A stretch of DNA of 64,000 bases from Pachyseris speciosa (Eukaryota; Cnidaria; Anthozoa; Scleractinia; Pachyseridae): NCBI GenBank assembly GCA_016490735.1, contig JAEMWC010000127.1, positions 284,001 to 348,000 of the forward strand, in the 5' to 3' direction. Below the pieces are notes generated by a model. The model ran no database searches. It saw only the letters and a program-made list of their open reading frames with translations, and was not told where the DNA came from. Of the stretch, positions 32,330 to 45,100 are shown in pieces. The first letter of the stretch is position 1. Each line of letters opens with the position of its first letter. The translations under genes and the position numbers were made by a program.

Positions 32330-33347
32330 GGATTCGATTAGCTGACGTTTCGAGCGTTAGCCCTTCGTCGGAGCGAATCAAGGAATTGTGGGTTGTGTAT
32401 GGTTTATATACAGAAAATGGAGCTACGCTATTGGTGGTAACATGGTAACGTGAAAAACAGGAATAAATTAATTGAATGAAAAGCGCTCGTTGATACCGTG
32501 GGGATTAAGAGTGCCAATTTGAAAGATCAGATTTTTACGGCTTTCCGTGGTACCTTGATGTAGGGAAAGGCCGGAGATCGACATGTGTTGTTTGGAATGG
32601 TTAGGGAGATTAAAATGCCGAGCGACAGGTTTGGATGCGTCTTTGTCATCTTTCTCAACATCACGAACATGTTCTCGGAATCGGTCACCTAGTCGTCTTC
32701 CTGTTTCGCCGATGTATAACTTTTTGCATAATGTGCAGGTTATGCAATAGATAACATTTGCGGAGGTACACGTGTAACGATCAGTGATCTTAACAGATCG
32801 CTTAGGGCCCGATATTTTGTCAATGTTTTGAATGAAAGGACAAATTTTGCATCGCGAGCGCGCGCATTTAAAAATGCAAAAAGTTATACATCGGCGAAAC
32901 AGGAAGACGACTAGGTGAACGATTCCGAGAACATCTTCGTGATGTTGAGAAAGATGACAAAGACGCATCCAAACCTGTCGCTCGGCATTTTAATCTCCTA
33001 ACCATTCCAAACAACACATGTCGATCTCCGGCCTTTCCCCACATCAAGGTACCACGGAAAGCCGTAAAAATCTCGAGCGACAACTGATCTTTCAAATTGG
33101 CACTCTTAATCCCCACGGTATCAACGAGCGCTTTTCATTCAATTAATTTATTCCTGTTTTTCACGTTACCATGTTACCACCAATAGCGTAGCTCCATTTT
33201 CTGTATATAAACCATACACAACCCACAATTCCTCGATTCGCTCCGACGAGGGGCTAACGCTCGAAACGTCAGCTAATCGAATCCCTGTGCGGTGGTCAAT
33301 TTACATTATCAACTCCGTTGATAAACCAAAATTTCGTGTTTCACTCC

Positions 33348-33393
<46 letters not shown>

Positions 33394-36300
33394 ACTAACC
33401 TAATGATTGATCTATTCTAGAAATACAATTCAGAAAACAAGCGGCTACTCAGTCTGTAAGGATGAAATCTTAGCAGACCTTTAGATTTCCTTGCATGTAC
33501 GGGCATTTAGTTTGTACGTTTGCCTACTAGTCAATCACTGGGTTATTTTGAAAAAGAAGGAGGAAGATTCAGTACTCACTGTTATGCCAGTCATAACTAC
33601 ACTAATAACACCAACAAAACAAGATGCCACACGGTCCTCTGTCACCCCAGCAGATGCAAATATTGAGGTTGAGTAATAAAATACCTGGGGAGATAACATG
33701 TTGTTACCGACCGGCACTCAGTAAATTAAAGGCAGCAAAAAAAAAAAAAAAAAAATGAAAAGAATGAAAAAGTAGTGACTGACATCAATGTTGTTTTACT
33801 TGATCTCAGTCAGACATGGTTTAATGCTACTCTGGTTTGCTGAGATTGATGAATGTAACTTAAAAAGTTACAATTCATTGCCCAACGTTTCGACACTCCT
33901 GTCTAGTGTCTTCATCAGGGGTTATCTTAAGTTGCAACAAGGATCCTTTTATACGCTCACTAATTAACGACCTTTCCTTTTGATGAGGTGTAAATAGGTG
34001 TCAGGTAAAAGGCCACCATCGTCACGGTTTAAAGGAGCGCGGGCGGAAGTGATGTGCCAAGCCTCCAAACAAAGCCGTTGATGGTACCGCCGGTTGGGGG
34101 TGATAACTTTGGCAAGCATGTTCCGACAAAGCTGAGTTTTCCTTTTTGCAAATAAAAACAGCTTTTTGATGCTCTTTTAAAGTGTACCAAACTGATGCTT
34201 TTGTTGTCCGATGTACTCATGATCACAGTCATTGCATGGAATAGAGTAAACAGTTTGTCAGTTCGTTGTTCTATTTAAGACTCAACAGAGAAGACTGGTA
34301 CTTACCGGTACATTCATTTGGAGTTTTTGTTAAATTAATAGTATTTATTCTGCTGCCTTATTATTAGTAACTCCACAAAAATCATCAAATCTAATCAGTT
34401 TGCATGGCAGGTGAAATAGAACAACAGGTTCATGAAATGAAGTTTTTTTATGTATTATTATAAAATGAAGTATTATTATGAAATGCTGCTTCACTTTAAA
34501 AATCCAAACTTGTCATATTACATTGTATATTAACAGAAACTTCCTTTGATCATTTATGCCCATTTGCAACTTACTGCATTGATTCCACTAAACTGCTGAG
34601 CCATCTGTAACACCAAACTAATGACCAGTGGTGTCCTTAGTTCACGGGTTTGAAGCAATCTCACCACACTAACGTGATCTTCTCTCAGGTGCCTTTCCTG
34701 TTCAATCTGTCAATCAAATGTGCCTTTGTTTTTATGTTCCTTTAAATACATCTCACAGCTTATATGTTATAAGTCAAATATAAAACATACAAGTAAAGCT
34801 CATTAATGAGGTTATCAACAATAAGAAGGCAAACAACCTTTACCCATCTTCCAAATTAGATGGAAAGGTGTTCACTAAACTGTCTGAAATAACTGACTGG
34901 TTTTGTCAATACTTTTTCTCGCACAGGTCCAAAAGCAGCAAACAAAATACCCTTCAACATGTTCCACGTTCCAATCCTTTTTCAGAGTTAGCAACAGTCA
35001 AGCCATTTCTCTTTACACCCACTTTCATGATGGAATAAGAAGACATTAGTTTCTAAATCACAAAATTCAGGGAAAGGTCCCAGTCTCCCAATATCCCCTT
35101 GAATTTTATTGAGAATACATCTGCGAGCCTCTCACATGTCATTCATATCTCCCTTGGTAAGGATGTATTTCCAGATAAGCTTATTGTTCAAAGTTACTAT
35201 TAAGCAGATGATCCAGAATCTTTAACTAACCACACTGTACAGACCCATATCACTTTTATACTTTTTTGGAAGAGTCATGTATAACTTGTTGTATGAATTA
35301 TTTCGGGTCTTCGGTTTTGAAAGAAACATTCTACCTCTCTTGCTGTAGTCCACCTCGCAAATAACATAGCATCAGTTACTGCTCGGTTTTTCCATAGATT
35401 TATATACGTTATTTGCCGGCCGGGAGGTCCATATTGGGAAAACTGTGCCAGAGGTCTCGAGTATGGCCCTCGGCCACCGAGGGCACAGTTTTTCCCAATA
35501 CGGACCGACCAAGGCCGGCAAATAACGTGTTTATTTTTTTCGTGGAAAATCAGGTTTATAGGAGGGATAATCAATCTACCACCGGCAAACGCTGTTTATA
35601 ACGCGCAAATTTGCATTGACGTTTAGACGGTGAAAAACAAAATACTACTGAACAAAAGTTTTCAAATTTTCGCCTTACCGCGACAAAAATTGATCCTCGA
35701 AATCTTCACAGAGAATTTTAACTGGCACTTTAAGGTCAGAAACCTGAACTGTATTAGAGGTAAGTTTACCTTGCAGAGTTTTGAACGTTTGCTAAAATGA
35801 AACCTTCACCTCAACACAAAGGCATAAGACTTAAGCTTAAATTGAACGATAAAAGAAAATTCGTTTGTTCTTGAATTAAACTTGACAAAACATCGATTTA
35901 AGAATTGAAAAAGTGTAAAATGCAAAGCAAAGAAAGCAATTAAACTCAGTAAAATATGTTAAAGCTCGTAAATTAAAACTACGGCTATCGCTGCAACAAC
36001 GAACAACAACAACAAAGAGTGCAAAATAATTTGTACAACACCGGCCACAGAGACGGAATGTCATGACAACAAAATACAAGCGCATACTTTCTTGTTCGAT
36101 TAAATCGGGAAAATACCTCGAATATACAAGAGAAAACAAAGAATGACAACCCGAAATGGCGTTCACAGCGCCTACCTTATAGTAATAAGTGGCAGTAAGC
36201 TAAGCTACAACGGCTTTGAAATTAAATTCGGATGTGTACTCAGTTGAGTGTACTCGCCTTTTACAGAAATTGCAACGATTTTAATCCCACCACTTGTTAC

Positions 36301-38798
36301 TTCATTCACTTAACAACCATCCATGGTTAATATAAAACATCATTTACGCCACTTTTGCGCTTTCACTTTGATGAAAATTCTCGCCCGCTACCAAGTTTGC
36401 TTCAAAGTCGGCAGCGGTCCGTACTCGGGGTCCGGATGGGAAAATCCGGACCGCTGTTTCGCGCGCCATCAGCCAATCAGATTCAAGGATTTAGGATTCC
36501 GGACCGCTGAGATTGCTTCAGAAAAAAATATAACATGATATTTTGTTTACAGGGTTGAGGTGTCTTCAGACTGCTTCTACAATGGAGTGATTTTTTCTCT
36601 ATAACAATTCTTTTGGAAAACAACTATCTCGTTCTTATTCTAGTTTCCTAGCATCTGATGTGTCTTAGACTGACACCAAGACAAATTCAGTACATGGAAC
36701 AAAATTCCACTTCATACTCAAATTTGACTTCCTACAGCCTTTTGCGTTATTTACTGTAATATGTATACACAAAACACTTTTCATAAACAAGTGACATTTT
36801 CTAATTTGATATATGCTGCTACATCACTTACTCTCATTTCGTCAATGTCCTCCTCCACATTAGTAGATCCTCTTAGCTTGTGAAGTGCTGTTTCAAAGAA
36901 AAACAGATGGTGCAAATATTTTAAAGTATATCAAATATAACATCTAACAAGAACTTTGACCAAAGAATTGCCATTGGCAAACAATCCAAGTTTTGTTCCT
37001 TGTTTATGGTGTAAAAATATAAATTTGTAAACCATTGCAGGGGTTTAACGTTTCAATAAGTTTTGATATAGCCATCTGAGCTAACTAAAGTAGGCAGCAA
37101 CCTGGGGAATTTTTTTAATAATTTGAGTGAAAATATGGACAAAGTAGGCGGCGGTAAGAGGTAACTTCTGACAAAGTAGGCGGCAATTTTCGCCCCTGTT
37201 ATTGTATTCAGATCAAAACAAATGATACCATGAAGAGATTTGGCTGAAACCTAAAGCTGCAAGTAGCTACCTACCTTGCACAGTCTCGGGTTCTTTGTTC
37301 AGTTTAAGTAACAAATAACGTGGACTTCTTGGACAAAATGGAAGGGTCATCAACTGAAGAACAGCTACCACCAAACCAAATCCAAGTAAATATGGCCACC
37401 CCTCATTTGTTCCAAGCAACTAGAACACAATAAAAATCAAGTCCATAATCAGTTCAGACAAAACAAGCAAGGAGGCTCACTCAATTATAGCCAAGTAACT
37501 GTGCCAGCTTAACACTGCAATACAGTGTACGTTGTAACAGCCTTTCACTCGAGGTAAATGTTGCTAGTATAATTATGTATAAAGATACACCCATAAATAA
37601 CTCAAAGAAAAGAGTTAACAAATAAAATAAATGAACAATACCAACAATAACAACAGCAAAATTTGGCAGCCTCATAAATGCAGGCCAGGTCCCGTACCTG
37701 TTTAAGTCCCAATATATATCCAACAAGTATCCCTAAGACTATCCCAAACTGATTGAGAACACCAAGAGCACCTCGTATTCTGATGGGAGCAATCTCTGAC
37801 AAATATACAGGTGCTACCACAGTGTTAATACCTAACAGCAACAAAAGAAATCAAAATTACTGTTAGTGAACAAGCCTTGGTGGTCACTCACGGGAGGTTG
37901 ATGTTTCTGGGAGATGAGCGCAAAGGGGTATACTTTTTGAGTAAATACTTTTAAAATGAAAAAACTTAAAATTGATAGAGCACTACAGTGTACAGTGTAA
38001 ATGTAGACCTAAGAGGTATCGAATGGTCCCTTAAAATTTTCACATGCTCACAAAATTTGACCCTTGCTTGATTTGCTCGCAATTTTGACGAGCGCTCACT
38101 TGCTCATGCTCACAAATTTTTTGCAACTGCTCGGGCGATTGCTTGAAAGTTAACGAAAATTCGTAAATCGTTTATGAAGGTAATGATTACAGCGCTTGAT
38201 AGACACTTGACAAACAAAGTAGCCTTATAGCTAAAGCGTGTAATTGTTTAGTGGGTTTTAAGAGCTAAAAAACACTTTAAAAACACTGAGAAAACTGTTG
38301 TTTTGATTCACCAGCGTTGCGTTGCTTCTGCGAAGAAGCTATCTCGCAGTTTTTTCATGAATATTATTAAGACGGAATCCACCAGAAGTTCGAGTAACAA
38401 GTGGACAAAAACCTTGTACCAAGATTATTTTCATCGTATTGTAAACTTCTGTACGACTGTTTTAAATATCTTCTAAAAAAAATCATTTCTAGCAACACCA
38501 AACGTCGAAAACGAATGTTGAAGTAGTGTATGAAACACTTGAAAGTACTGGTGAAATGAAACTGATGATGAAATTTTGCCTGTGTTTGCACAAGTTCTCT
38601 AACTTTGAAATTTACTTTCTCTCGTTCCCTTGGGAAATTGTTTTCGGTGTTATTTCAGGCAATTACCAATGTATTTAGCTTTAAGAAAATGTAAAATTGA
38701 CTGTAAAATACTTAAAAATATTCTGGTACCAGATTTTTATCCACTAAAACCTGAAATTGCTCGATTTTCTAGCGGATTTCGTCTTAATAAGTAATCAC

Positions 38799-38834
<36 letters not shown>

Positions 38835-38857
38835 TCGTAAATTTTTTCAAAGACCAC

Positions 38858-38891
<34 letters not shown>

Positions 38892-39155
38892 TCGAAATCA
38901 TGTGATTACCTATACAAACAAGTTAACATATATGTTATTCTTAAGACACAGTACTGTAGATCCTATATGAAGATTGAAACAATACATACACCTGAAAGGC
39001 GCACAACGACGACGACAACGATGAAGTTGCCCAACAATTAATGATATCCTAATAATAATAATAATCAATACTTGAGCCCAACATGGCGGCCATACTCCAC
39101 CTGACCAGCACCTGACCAGTTAGTTTACAGTGCACATCTTTGATATTGGACATCC

Positions 39156-39189
<34 letters not shown>

Positions 39190-42100
39190 CATCCGCTGAC
39201 CAGTATCAAATGAGCATATCGCAGGCTCAAGTTTAGAGCTCATCGAGGTCAGCTGTCTTTTTTAAGTTGACCGCTGACCAGGTACTGACCTTTGATTGGA
39301 TCGCAGGCTCAAGCCAGATTAACTTAACCAAAACAAGACACCAAAACCAAAATGAGGCTTAATTTTTTGTGTGCTTTCTGCTGCTTGGCTTGAAATTTCA
39401 CATTCAGTTCATTCAGTTGGTTTCCTCATTTTGAGCAAAACAATTTCATCTTCTTTGATCGAAGTTTGTCTTTTAATTCACTTAAAAAGCATAAAAATTA
39501 AGAACTTGTTAAAAAGATACTCCGGAAGGTGAATTTTCAAGTGATAAAAAGGAAGAGCGAATGATTTTTCTCAGAAAAAGCTTCAAACTTGGATCGATTG
39601 TGTGGTTGAAAACAAAATGATTTAATGCCGCAAATTTCGTTGGTAATTCCCATCTCTAGACATCACTTTCTCCAAACAGACAGCCAATAAACAATGATTT
39701 TCGCACTGTTCTCATTTTCAGAGCTGTTTTCAGCTTTTTTGTTGCAGTTGCAAAAGGAAAACTGCCCTAAATGGCAGCCATTGTCAGTTTCGCTCGCAGC
39801 TCATCAATGTACCTGAATTTTGCGCCATTCAGAGGCTGTGTTTGATTGGCTCAATTTCAGTGCTTTGTTTATCTACCAATCAGAATCTTCAGTTTTTTTA
39901 TCTTTTTTTGCTTTGTATTACCTTTTTCTGCATCGTGTTTCCTAAAAACTGCATTTCTCTTAGCCAATCAGAATAGAGAAATTTTTTCATTCTATATTAT
40001 CAGGAAAAGCTACGACATGCCTTCTCTTTCACATTTCTTCGAGATGGTTGCTCTGCTTAACAAATTACTTTCAGTAGAACAATGTTCATCAAGTTAGTGG
40101 TCGAGTTCCTCGAGGTGGGTTGCTGTTAGCTACTGTGCAGTCATGCCGCAAGCTTGTGCTCACAAAATAAAATGCAATGCTTGCATGCTTGCATCCAGCT
40201 ACTAACAAATTTGTGCCCTGATGCAGAAATAGGACTATAATAAATATTAAGGTGATTGCTCACAAACCATCAGCTCCAAGAGTGGTTTGCAGTTGCTTAA
40301 GGGAGATTGTTGCTTACTAGTGGATCCAGTTACAGTGATTTGACTGGGAAAATTATGGTGTTTTGAAAATGTGGTGGCTTTTGGGAGGTGGTCACAAAAA
40401 TGAACGGAGGTTTGATGCTTAGTAATGAATTACACCTTACTGCTGCAGAGTTGAGAACTTCAATATGACATGTTCAGAGGTACAGATAAGTCACCAATAA
40501 AATAAATAGCAAACTACCATAAAATTCATTCCCTCTCATTGCCTCCTTGCAAGTTGTACTGTGCTATTAATGACTGACATTCACACTGTGTTGATAACAA
40601 ACAGCAGATGACTTACCATTGTTAAATCCAAAGACAAGTCGTCCAATAATAAGCAATGCTGGCCCTTTTGCATAGTATGAAGAAAACATCATTAAAGAGC
40701 CAACAATGGCTGGTATGTTGTTTAACAGCAGAGTTCTTTTGCTGAAAAAAGATTATCATAATGAAAAATATAGTTTTCTTTGAGTAAAATTTTAAATATA
40801 AGAAAGTCTTAAGTGTATATATGTATGTTACACTGCACATCTAGTTTACACCAAATGTTATAAATTATTTTATTAAGCAAAAGCATACTTAATAATATTA
40901 CAAATCATTGATCATTTATTTTTTAACCAATTCCGATCTCTGAGTTATAAAGACAGAGCATTATTCCTATTGGCCAACCAAATTTTTGCGCCCAGGGCAA
41001 GCAGTTAATTTTAAGCAGTTAGCCTCCAATATTAGCATAGACAGAGAACTGGTTTCATCTTAACTGCCTTCATTTCTGCAAATTCAACATAATTTATGAA
41101 TTTCAAGAATTTGCCCACACAGTTTTTGCTGGCCCAATGATGTCTGACTGTGATAGACTATAATAGAGGAAACTTGTTCAAAGAGTATTGTACAGTATTT
41201 TGTGCTCTTGCTAGAATTTATTTTAATCAAATTATTGCTAGCAGAATTCCACAACAGCATGCAATTAAAATAATTACTATAATATCGTTTGCATTTAGAA
41301 GGAACAGTGTCCACTAACCTGCCAACTGAATTGGCTACAAACTGACCAACAATGGAACCAAACATGCCACCAACACAAAATATAGCCACTGCAGTAGACC
41401 ACATCAGTTCACTGAAACTTGAATATTTCCTGAAATATTCTTTGATATTCTGTTGGAAAAGACACCCAGAGAACACCTTATGATCATACCAAAATTAAAC
41501 CAAAATATGCATATCCAGGATGTCCATTATTCCCTGCTGAAGATATTTAAACAGTGGCCATTTTATGCTGAGACGTTTAAGTTGTCCTGAGACGCATTTA
41601 ATGTATGAGACATTAAAGCTGCCTGGTATATAAATGGGATGCATAAAAGTAGACAACCTAACAGAAATAAACAAGCTGTGAGGTTTTTCTAAAACAAGAC
41701 TGGGTTCTATTCTCAGAAGACAATAGGCACGAGTAAACTCGGCACCAAATGTACGAACAAATAAACATGGCGGAATTGCAGCTTCTGAAGTCTATTTCTT
41801 AACATCATCAAGAAAGACAAAAAATGGAGATTCAAATGTTTTTGACAAAGAAAATCAGTCAAGGAAGCAGCTTTTTCGGGCGATGGACGAGGAAATAAAT
41901 AATTGACCAAAGCACTTGGCTTGTGTGCTGTGGCAACCAAGAGAGCAAGGTAACAATGAAGTGCTTATTAACAAAGAAGTGCAGGGCTAAATGCGTGCTA
42001 CTTGGGTCGTCCTGTTTTTATATTAGACACATTAATTTAACGTCTGAGATGTTAAAGTCTCTCTTAAGTGCATCATTTGACATTAAGGTCATCAGACGTT

Positions 42101-45100
42101 CGATGCATCTGTTTATTTACTGTTCTTATACTAGACTCTAGCATAAAAACGGCCAGTGATGATTACCATGTTCTCCAGTGAAACATGATCATCCGTGAGA
42201 ATGTAGTTCTGAAAAGGATTGTTTGTGGTGATGTGGACTCATCTGATGTTTTGACAACCTTCATAGAGTATATGTAAGCCAGATAAACACCCTTTTTTGC
42301 AGGAAATTACTCACTTCTGCAATCCAAGCATGAATGTGTGATTCCAGAAAATATCCATACCCCTACCACAGAGGGAATTTCGTTTAAGACCCCCCTTCCC
42401 CCCACCTCCCCGGATTTTCCATTTTTTTTCAAGAAACCGATAATCCCCCCACCGCTTTGGAATTTCCACAATTACTGAAAACACCCCCCAACCCCTGGAA
42501 AGTTTGCTTTTTAACAAGAAAGTATTGCAGATGCAAATGTCGAGGCAATAGTCTCAGTTTTGTGTTTGAACAAAACATACGTAAAATAGTTGTTTGTAAA
42601 TTACCTCCATGCACGGACAGAAATAGTTTTAGTGTCCCAGTTAATCTCTTCTTACAGCCAAACTTTTAAAATTCACTGCAAATTTCTTTGCAAATGCAAT
42701 CGTTGTGAACAGACATACAAAACAATGACTACTTTTAGTGATAAAAGATAAGTGCAATCGAGGAACAAGTTCTACATGTGCAGTACGAAATTCATTGCAA
42801 AACAAACTAGTGAGCCACGCTTTTCTCGGTCGGGGGAAAATAAACTGGACAATTAATCTTTGAACTTTTTCTCACATACTGGTGGTTCAGTGGAATATAA
42901 AATGTGAACAAAAGATTTCTTTCATTGAATAATAATAAAATTATTGCATTACGTGATGTTAGACGGTTTCAAGTTTCTTTTGACATATGTAAATTTCAGC
43001 ATAGAAGACAAAATTTGTCCTTCCTCTAGTAATTTTGCAGTGGGTTTTGCTGCTGTCACGAACGTACATCTTTAGTCAATTTTAAATTACACTAAAGGCT
43101 TGTTTTCAAAATAGCAGGAGTTCATTCAGTGAGGGTATAAAGCGGAATGAGTTTGCGGAATGCATGTGGCATGACTAAATTTGCGGAATGGCATAATCAG
43201 ATTATGCAGAATGTAATATATGCAGATTGCCTCAAAAAATGAATTAACAGAAAGCGTGCCCTTTCCTTTCTGTAGTTAATAATTCTACAATTAATAATCT
43301 TGGAACTCACGATTATTGATTGTGTCTGACAGCCTAACTGACAGTGAATAATCGCAAGCTATTTGCAGAACAAGGTCACAAAAAAATATTGAAAACAAAT
43401 TGGTCAGAATTTGACCGAGAAATATTTCAGTGTGGAGTACTGTTCTCTGATCGAAACCTTGTGATTGCATTACATTCAGGTGTTATTAAACCTGTGACAT
43501 GAAATCAGATAGGGCAAAGTTTTTTCATGTTTTTTGACAGTCTGTTTTTAGGTGAAACGAGAATTGTAAAAGCAGGTAGTGAGAATAAATGAATTGAATC
43601 GAAGTGACTAAAAGGAATCTTTCATCAGTTTGACTGTAAACCACAAGTTCGGTACATCTCCACAGGGCTTGCTTTAGATATACAAATGGACCCTGTGACG
43701 TGAGTCCAGCGGTTTCCCTTAAGACACACCACAACAGGAGGAAAAAAACAAAACGTGACATACAAACTCCTTCCCACTATCACACAACACACCACCATGA
43801 ATTAAAACAACTTATATTTAATTGAACAGAAAAAAGTAAGTGTAAACACGGCAAAAAAAAAATTACTACTAAGACAACGTAACCTCTAAAGATAATAGTA
43901 ATAAATTACAAGAATATTCTTAAAGTAAAATTACGTACTAAATTCAATCCTACAATTAAATCTAAGCATTTACAAGAATATTTACACTATATAATGTTAC
44001 ACTCAGTCCTGTTCTTTTCTGTCCTTTTCCAACTGACCACACCTTCCTGACGCGTAACCGCACCGCCAACCAAACACAACGAACGAACCGCAACTTTGCC
44101 AAATGACCTCTTCTTACTTCTTCTTCTCAAACTCCTTTTTCTTGAAACTCCACTTTCGCTCCTAACTACATACTGCTTTAACAGTGCTGTCTTCGTTTCT
44201 TTCCACGGACGCCAAGGACACACCACAGCTCACTCGCACGCCGCGTGGACTGAACGGTTTGTAGCTGAGTTTCTACGACTCTCCTCTGCACCTCTCTCGC
44301 TTAGGCGGCACCCGACAAGAGAATTTAGCCGTGAAAGATGCCTCGCCCCTGCTAATGACTTTTAGCAGTGAATAAGCACTCTTCTCAATCTCCTTCCTAA
44401 ACTTCTTCTTCACAAACTAGAACCTTTTCCTTCGTGTGTTATACGCACCGGACCGAACCTTCAACTTCTCACCACGTTTTGTAACTTACATTTATATATG
44501 AATACTAAATGTTTAACAATTAACACTTTACATGCATACTTATTCAAAAACACGGTATCTTACAACATTCCTACATTTGCAGCACTATACTAAATTAACA
44601 CTAAAAGAACAATAAACTTACAAGCTTTTTAAAATGAGGGACTAAGTTACAATACAGCTCTAATTACGAACTACACTACAATGTTGAACAAACACTAGAT
44701 AATTAACACTAGGACCATACGAAATACTAAAAACCGAAAAACTGAAACAAAAAGCTAAAAAGAAAAACAAATCATCACACCTCCCCCCTGAACACTGATA
44801 AGTCTATTTTTGGGGTGGGCTACCCAAAAATGGAAAAGGGTTTATGATGATAATATGGGGTAGCAAGCTATAATCGGCTGAGGGCATCGACGTTTGAGTT
44901 GTTCCTGCCTTTTCTGTGCTCCACTATCATTTCGTATTCCTGTAGCGTGACACTCCAACGCAGTAATTTCTTATTTTTGTCACGTACTTGGTTTAGCCAT
45001 ACCAGAGGATTATGGTCCGTTAGCAGCCTAAACTTCCTACCAAAAAGATAGTACCTAAAAATTTCTACGGCCCATACTATTCCCAGACATTCTTTCTCTG

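Larger units (their letters stand above)
32276..33343. mobile_element. Penelope-like element 2: two 3' ends joined as an inverted repeat
   Basis: The left arm (minus sense) and right arm (plus sense) are near-identical inverted copies meeting near 32873. Each ends outward with TTGATAAACCA.. and carries a hammerhead-like motif and the last part of a GIY-YIG endonuclease. The arms diverge by scattered changes, for example ATCTCGAGCGACAACTGATC against ATC..TGATC. Sits in intron 8 of the transporter gene. Confidence 0.85.
34707..36831. other. Intron 6 (2.1 kb)
   Basis: Holds the palindromes at 35406-35528 and 36412-36510. No gene seen. Confidence 0.5.
37832..40616. other. Intron 3 (2.8 kb)
   Basis: Holds a palindrome at 38791-38909 and a TGACCAG-rich repeat at about 39045-39330. 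No gene seen. Confidence 0.5.

Noticed and set aside
43987..44365. Open frames inside the 3' LTR, repeated at 49894-50272
   Set aside because: Identical frames occur in both LTRs simply because the LTRs are duplicates; no domain seen.
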